A DNA stretch of 11,496 bases, from NCBI GenBank assembly GCA_031556475.1, contig JAVBSY010000165.1, positions 1 to 11,496 on the forward strand, given 5' to 3'. The notes under the pieces were generated by a model. That model saw only the letters and a program-made list of their open reading frames with translations, was not told the DNA's origin and searched no databases. This document shows positions 9,501 through 11,496 of the stretch, in pieces. The stretch comes from Azoarcus sp031556475. GTDB lineage: Bacteria > Pseudomonadota > Gammaproteobacteria > Burkholderiales > Rhodocyclaceae. The position numbers and the translations under genes are program-made. How positions within the stretch are numbered: position 1 is the stretch's first letter; the number at the start of each line of letters is the position of its first letter.

Positions 9501-11496
9501 CGGTTGGCCACGAACTGGCGCGGCGCCTGCCCGGCTACATGGTCCCCACGCGGCTGCTGGTGCTGGAACGGCTTCCCAAGCTGCCCAACGGCAAGGTGGA
9601 TCGTCACGCGTTGATGTCGATGAGCCCCTCCGCCGATGGCGAGCGGGCCGAGCCGCAGGGCGAGACCGAACGGCGCATTGCCGCGATCTGGACCGAGCTG
9701 CTGTCGGTCGATCCGGGCAGAAACGACCATTTCTTCCATTGCGGCGGGCATTCGCTCGCCGCCGCCCGTCTGGCCGGGCGCTTGCGGGCCGCCTTTGGCG
9801 TGGAGGTCGGCATGGCCGATATTTTCAAGCACCCCCGGCTGCGGGAGCAGGCCGCATGGATCGCGGCGGCCGATACGGCCAGTGTCGACATCCCGCGCCG
9901 CGCCGGCGACGGCGCCGTCGAACTGTCGCTGAACCAGCATCGCCTGTGGTTCCTGCAGCAGGTGAATCGGGCATCGGTCGGCTACAACATGACCTTCACG
10001 CTGAGGCTTGTGGGCGCGCTGGACATGAACCGGCTGGCCCAGGCGTTCAACGGGCTGGCGCAGCGCCATGAAGCGCTGCGCAGCGGCTTCGTCGAAACGG
10101 TCGGCGACGACGGCATCAGCCGGGCGCGGCTTCAGGTCGTGCCGGGTGTCTGGATTTCGCCGGTCTATCGCCGCGTACTCGGCGATCTGGAAACCCCTAT
10201 CGGCGAGGAAACGGCGAAGCAACAGAACACGCCCTTCGATCTGGCCCAGCCGCCGCTGATGCGGGTTTCTGTGCTGGAAGGCGACGGCGGCCGTTTCGCC
10301 ATCGTCGTCTGCCTGCATCACATCATCGCCGACGGCTGGTCGATGAGCGTCCTGTTCCGCGATCTGGGTGCGCTCTATCGTGGCGAGACCCTGGCGCCGC
10401 TGCCGCTGCGGTATTCCGACTACGGCGTATGGCAACGGCGCTGGCTGGCCGAAGAGGCGCGCCGCGATCGTCTCGATACCTTCTGGCGCGATTACCTCCA
10501 CGGTGCGCCCGATCGCCTCGATCTTCCCACCGATTTCCCGCGCCGTGTCGGCGGCCCCGGAGAGGCGGCCGTACTGCACCGAACGTTCGCCGCCGCCACC
10601 TGCGACAGACTGCTGGCCCGCGCCACGGAGACGCACCAGGACTTCTACGACACGCTGCTCGCCGCGTTCGCGTGCTGCCTCAAGTGCTGGAGCGGCGCAA
10701 ACGACATGGTGCTCGGTACCGCCACGGCGGCCCGGCACCTGCACCCCGACCTGGAAAACATCGTCGGCTTCTTCGCCAATACCGTACCGGTACGAATCGA
10801 ACTGGCGGACAGCCTCACCGTGGAGGAGGCGGTGGCTGCCGTCGCCGTATCGAGGCGGCAGGCCATGGCGCACCAAGACCAGCCGTTCGACCGCATCGTC
10901 CAGCTCAGCGGACAATCCCGCGATGCCGGGCATTCACCGCTGGTCCAGGCGATGTGCATATACCAGAACGCCCCGTTCGACGGGCCGGACCTGCCTGGCA
11001 TCAGCGCGACCATCGACCCGTCGACCGCCAGCGAAGCCAAATTCGACCTGCTGCTGCAGGCCAGCCGGACCGATGTCGGTCTGATCGTACAGCTTGAGTA
11101 TGCCCGTTCGCTTTTTGGTCCGGGGACGATGTCCGGTTTTCTGGAAGCCTACGGCCATCTTCTCGAAGCGCTCGTCTCGCAGCCCTCGCGCACGCTGGCC
11201 GAGCTTGCCCTGTTTCGCCGCCCGCCGGCCTACCAGCACGGCGGCCACATCGCGCTGCCGGCCGAACTGCCGCGCAACCTCCCACGGATGCTCGCCCGCA
11301 CCGCCGTGCGCCACCCCGATCACGGCCTCACCCTGATCGAAGAACATGGCGAGATCCGCATCACCTACCCCCAACTGCTGCAGCGCAGCCTCGAACTGGC
11401 CTCGCGGCTGCGCCAGGCCGGCATCGCCGAAGGCAGCGCCCTGATCCTGCTCGCCGGACGCCTCGAACCCTACCTCTACGCCCTCTGGGGCAGCCT
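3539..11496 (+). CDS. Multimodular NRPS, Cy-A-T-C-A-T-C-A(partial), open at the 3' end
   Basis: One uninterrupted frame of 2652 residues runs off the right edge. Domains: N-terminal helical segment (1-42); Cy (about 44-470); A1 (about 502-1000); T1 (about 1019-1083, Ser1052); C2 (about 1106-1530); A2 (about 1549-2027); T2 (about 2042-2105, Ser2072); C3 (about 2127-2550); start of A3 (from about 2577). The Cy domain makes it a heterocyclising NRPS. A1 has a Cys-like pocket and A2 a beta-alanine-like pocket. No epimerase, methyltransferase, oxidase or thioesterase is seen in the covered part, so at least one further A-T is expected downstream. The ATG at 3539 overlaps the upstream stop by 8 bases and has its own ribosome binding site. 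The basic, amphipathic N-terminal helix (residues 5-35) could receive the C-terminus of the KS-AT-CP protein. Catalytic motifs are intact in every complete domain, so the gene appears functional. Confidence 0.96.
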   Translation, partial: MHKDAMEVLREHANADVLADRIRRARERQKQGAALLATEPAARFDVFAMTDMQQAYWIGRREAMSDGASAIHFYTEYDIDDFDAPRFAQAWRRLLERHDMLRAVALPDGTQRVLADIPDYAIRHENLSHLPEDERDAVLLGARAELSHRRADISTWPQFEIRTYCLGRATRLMFSLDIWCTDGRSLQVLFHELATLYRDPQAHLADLRMSFRDYVMWLQAQEQTPAYENSLAYWRGRLGEIGGPPRLPMRMQDGGGEFTRLAHVFDQGQSALLAARAAELGITVNGLLLGMFAEVLAFWSDEPRFTINIPRFNRPQIHPQINGVVGEFASFTLLGVDRPVGQPLRERLAGLQRQLWRDLEHDRVSGVRLLREMARVSGTMNVGAMPIVFTSAPDVREQRADTGSLGRLVYNLTQTPQVWLDCQYYWADECLHVHWDHIAGRFPEGMVAEMFSAYTRLLLTATRDDWHALLDEIHPLDLPQAQRQVRGSVNGVRADYDRRPLYRQFVETARAAGQGGRKAVVAADGVFSYDELLARSARLGAHLNMFRPHAGDGAPFIVALLLGKGRHQPLAVLAALAAGAAYLPLDIEQPPARLRAILEDARPALVIADAATRALVDAAVPVLDLDADSALFEQGDAPVPERQPGWQAPEETAAYVIYTSGTTGRPKGVVIEQRSVLNMVSYSNARFELAPSGVVLGVTALHHDLSVYDLFGAFCAGATLVLPSEHQRKDPAHWMALIKAHAVTFWNSVPAALEMLLTWAESHGGQCPALRAVIVGGDWVPRTLHERLRRAAPEAVLYSIGGPTETTVWNIVNQVREEPGWRSVPYGYPLPNCTYRVLDDDLRDRPDWVTGEMYCGGAALARGYLDDAQRTAEAFVTDPRSGERLYRTGDLGRYRPDGRIEFIGRRDGQLKVRGNRVETGEIQAVLESWPEVVRALAYLYQGRLAATLVLAPGRAPLAEAELHRRAERDLSPAMVPSIWLQTEQLPLTGNGKVDMPRLLEQTAQAATVSPVQGDGGRPLSDVELALADLWKDLLGRAPTGPDDNFFALGGDSLLAVRLNAAVRVRFGKELPLARLFDHASLAGQAALLNAAGGGTESIPALRQEEYPLSWSQESVWLVEQLAGGDSGYTILFGLRSDGTLQIELLRRALSALQQRHFPLACVYVATDEGPRQRRIDAAEPPLVVEERIPEAALQDAFAQAAARRFDLEHAPAWRVHLFPLVEGGYGILLNFHHIGFDGWSIQVFLSELAVEYRVLQGARGDEPAAAEISYGDYAVWNRQRVAATEADDLAFWQGMLEGGQDLALPTDMPRTARRSAAGAVQGHRIPADILAGIEQLAGERGTTLFVALLAAYQALLGHYADQDDFFVGIYDAGREHPQTQNLIGCFVNNQVSRAHLRPAMTFAGLIEHTAGQRRQALDHQALPFPRLVQALGGGGDISRHPLYQVGFVMQAAASQLSALGATALRMLDVRIQTAHMDLELYVWPDPDGLHLQMNYNRALFKAETVEHLLRSYERLLAAVLRDPDIRLDALLDTGDRPVSRRAPLSPYRSPVEMLQEGFALDGANTALIDGERHFSFSQLDRMAGGIVTQLRQAGVGPGDAVGVNMPRCPEQVAAMLACLYAGAVYVPLDPAQPLERLRYIVADARPMLCLHRDGEGQDLGAVRSMATGGEAAPAPAVPYPSKPEDVFALLYTSGSTGRPKGVKATLGSAASRMAWMRADYPLARQDRYCQRTTLSFVDALWEVLDPLAAGAMVVIAGDARDPLVLAELIGEHQVTRLAVVPSLLRGWLQAGEDALSRLGSLQYLFSSGEALEAPLMRAFYAALPNVRVINLYGSSEVNDVAGYEVPRPVPDAIPIGAALPGCELYLLDRWGRVRPQGLPGVLHVGGDHLFAGYMDGRHAPLAMVGAEKALSMGDIAHCGADGWLYYHGRRDDLVKVRGNRVELGEVAAVLQGIEAVEEQFVFAAQGADGETELRAALVLASVARDADAVGHELARRLPGYMVPTRLLVLERLPKLPNGKVDRHALMSMSPSADGERAEPQGETERRIAAIWTELLSVDPGRNDHFFHCGGHSLAAARLAGRLRAAFGVEVGMADIFKHPRLREQAAWIAAADTASVDIPRRAGDGAVELSLNQHRLWFLQQVNRASVGYNMTFTLRLVGALDMNRLAQAFNGLAQRHEALRSGFVETVGDDGISRARLQVVPGVWISPVYRRVLGDLETPIGEETAKQQNTPFDLAQPPLMRVSVLEGDGGRFAIVVCLHHIIADGWSMSVLFRDLGALYRGETLAPLPLRYSDYGVWQRRWLAEEARRDRLDTFWRDYLHGAPDRLDLPTDFPRRVGGPGEAAVLHRTFAAATCDRLLARATETHQDFYDTLLAAFACCLKCWSGANDMVLGTATAARHLHPDLENIVGFFANTVPVRIELADSLTVEEAVAAVAVSRRQAMAHQDQPFDRIVQLSGQSRDAGHSPLVQAMCIYQNAPFDGPDLPGISATIDPSTASEAKFDLLLQASRTDVGLIVQLEYARSLFGPGTMSGFLEAYGHLLEALVSQPSRTLAELALFRRPPAYQHGGHIALPAELPRNLPRMLARTAVRHPDHGLTLIEEHGEIRITYPQLLQRSLELASRLRQAGIAEGSALILLAGRLEPYLYALWGS
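3668..4948 (+). other. Heterocyclization (Cy) domain
   Basis: Residues 44-470. It condenses the polyketide thioester with Cys/Ser/Thr and cyclodehydrates to an azoline. It has the Cy-specific motif D-x4-D-x2-S (Asp177, Asp182, Ser185) in place of HHxxxDG. Other Cy motifs are also present: FAMTDMQQAYWIGR (47-60), ERHDMLR, GEFASFTLL, VFTS (388-391) and QTPQVWLD (414-421). The Thr of VFTS and Asp of QVWLD correspond to the residue pair implicated in cyclodehydration in structural work on Cy domains. This is a Cy, not an ordinary C domain. Confidence 0.95.
5042..6538 (+). other. Adenylation domain A1, predicted cysteine
   Basis: Residues 502-1000. It activates an amino acid as the adenylate and loads T1. 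Core motifs are YTSGTTGRPKG (from 658), GGPTETT, YRTGDL, RGNRVETGEI and NGKVD (Lys992). Aligned by eye to GrsA, the pocket reads D704 L705 Y708 N747 I774 G776 I800 V808 W809 K992 (DLYNIGIVWK). The first four and the W-K end match the known Cys code DLYNLSLIWK, and a Cys-loading A after a Cy domain is the usual arrangement. The segment between the RGNRVE and NGKVD motifs has no insert, so there is no built-in oxidase or methyltransferase. Confidence 0.85.
6593..6787 (+). other. Thiolation domain T1 (PCP)
   Basis: Residues 1019-1083. Canonical DNFFALGGDSLLAVRL motif, with the phosphopantetheine serine at Ser1052. It should carry the thiazoline-4-carbonyl intermediate. Confidence 0.93.
6854..8128 (+). 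other. Condensation domain C2
   Basis: Residues 1106-1530. It forms the amide between the T1-bound thiazoline carboxyl and the amine of the A2 residue. The HHxxxDG motif is intact (HHIGFDG, His1232-His1233, Asp1237). The first motif is LSWSQESVW, and the late motif FFVGIYDAGR...LIGCFVNNQV is recognisable. No epimerase precedes it, so it is expected to take an L-configured or achiral donor. Confidence 0.92.
8183..9619 (+). other. Adenylation domain A2, predicted beta-alanine or similar beta-amino acid
   Basis: Residues 1549-2027. It has YTSGSTGRPKG (from 1691), YGSSE in place of YGPTE, MGDIAH in place of TGDL, RGNRVELGE and PNGKVD (Lys2019). By-eye pocket: V1737 D1738 W1741 A1778 F1805 S1807 L1831, then N-D or D-V depending on a one-residue gap, K2019. 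The Asp that normally binds the alpha-amino group (235 position) is Val, and Asp sits at 236. This is the pattern of the beta-alanine code VDWVISLADK known from the bleomycin synthetase BlmVII. A related beta-amino acid cannot be excluded. Confidence 0.75.
9662..9853 (+). other. Thiolation domain T2 (PCP)
   Basis: Residues 2042-2105. Motif HFFHCGGHSLAAARL with Ser2072 as the phosphopantetheine site. The position usually occupied by Leu (FFxLGGHS) is Cys; otherwise canonical. Confidence 0.93.
9917..11188 (+). other. Condensation domain C3
   Basis: Residues 2127-2550. It adds a third building block to the T2-bound chain. HHxxxDG is intact as HHIIADG (His2260-His2261, Asp2265). LSLNQHRLWFLQQ, QRHEALRSGF and MVLGTATAAR...IVGFFANTVPV are canonical C-domain motifs. 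It is probably LCL-like, since no epimerase precedes it and the donor is predicted to be achiral beta-alanine. Confidence 0.92.
11267..11496 (+). other. Start of adenylation domain A3 (cut by window edge)
   Basis: From about residue 2577. Only about 76 residues of an A-domain N-terminus are visible: a MLARTAVRHPDHG helix, an ITYPQLLQRSLELASRLRQAG segment equivalent to the usual 'TYxELxxxAxxLAxxLR', then PYLYALWGS at the edge. All substrate-binding positions are missing, so the substrate cannot be predicted. The Trp-containing end differs from the ordinary 'LAxLKAGG' and resembles a divergent A subclass. Confidence 0.7.

Noticed and set aside
8936..10933. A 665-residue minus-strand open frame opposite A2-T2-C3
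   Set aside because: Antisense shadow of the NRPS frame; no domain motif or ribosome binding site seen.

Overview
The window is 11.5 kb of the interior of a hybrid polyketide/nonribosomal-peptide assembly line, entirely coding on the + strand. GC is very high and codons strongly prefer G or C at the third base. The two visible gene starts have strong Shine-Dalgarno sites and overlap the preceding stop codons. This fits a high-GC Gram-negative bacterium, perhaps a betaproteobacterium (Burkholderiales or Chromobacterium-like). The taxonomy is inference, and Xanthomonadales, Pseudomonas or myxobacteria cannot be excluded. No RNA genes, insertion sequences, CRISPR arrays, terminators or promoters were seen, and there is no intergenic space in which to expect them.

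Layout. (1) Positions 2-607 hold the 3' end of a modular PKS gene: the tail of a ketoreductase (KR) domain, an acyl carrier protein (ACP) and a charged C-terminal tail. (2) Positions 604-3546 hold a complete 980-residue PKS module, ketosynthase - acyltransferase - carrier protein (KS-AT-CP), with all catalytic residues in place, an AT motif typical of malonyl-CoA and no reducing domain. (3) From 3539 to the right edge, and continuing beyond it, one open frame of at least 2652 residues encodes a multimodular NRPS. Its order is heterocyclization (Cy) - adenylation A1 (Cys-like pocket) - T1 - condensation C2 - A2 (beta-alanine-like pocket) - T2 - C3 - start of A3. Start codons overlap upstream stops by 4 and 8 bases, so the three genes are probably translationally coupled in one operon.

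How they work together (inference from domain order). The upstream PKS delivers a chain whose last visible beta-carbon was reduced by the KR. The KS-AT-CP protein adds one malonyl unit and leaves its incoming carbonyl unreduced. The Cy domain joins this beta-ketoacyl chain to cysteine and closes a thiazoline, with no integrated oxidase to aromatise it. C2 adds what looks like beta-alanine, and C3 adds a third residue whose A domain is cut off by the window. The predicted piece is polyketide-CO-CH2-thiazoline-CO-(beta-Ala)-X. I do not recognise this order of building blocks from a pathway I can name with confidence. It is the most interesting aspect of the window.
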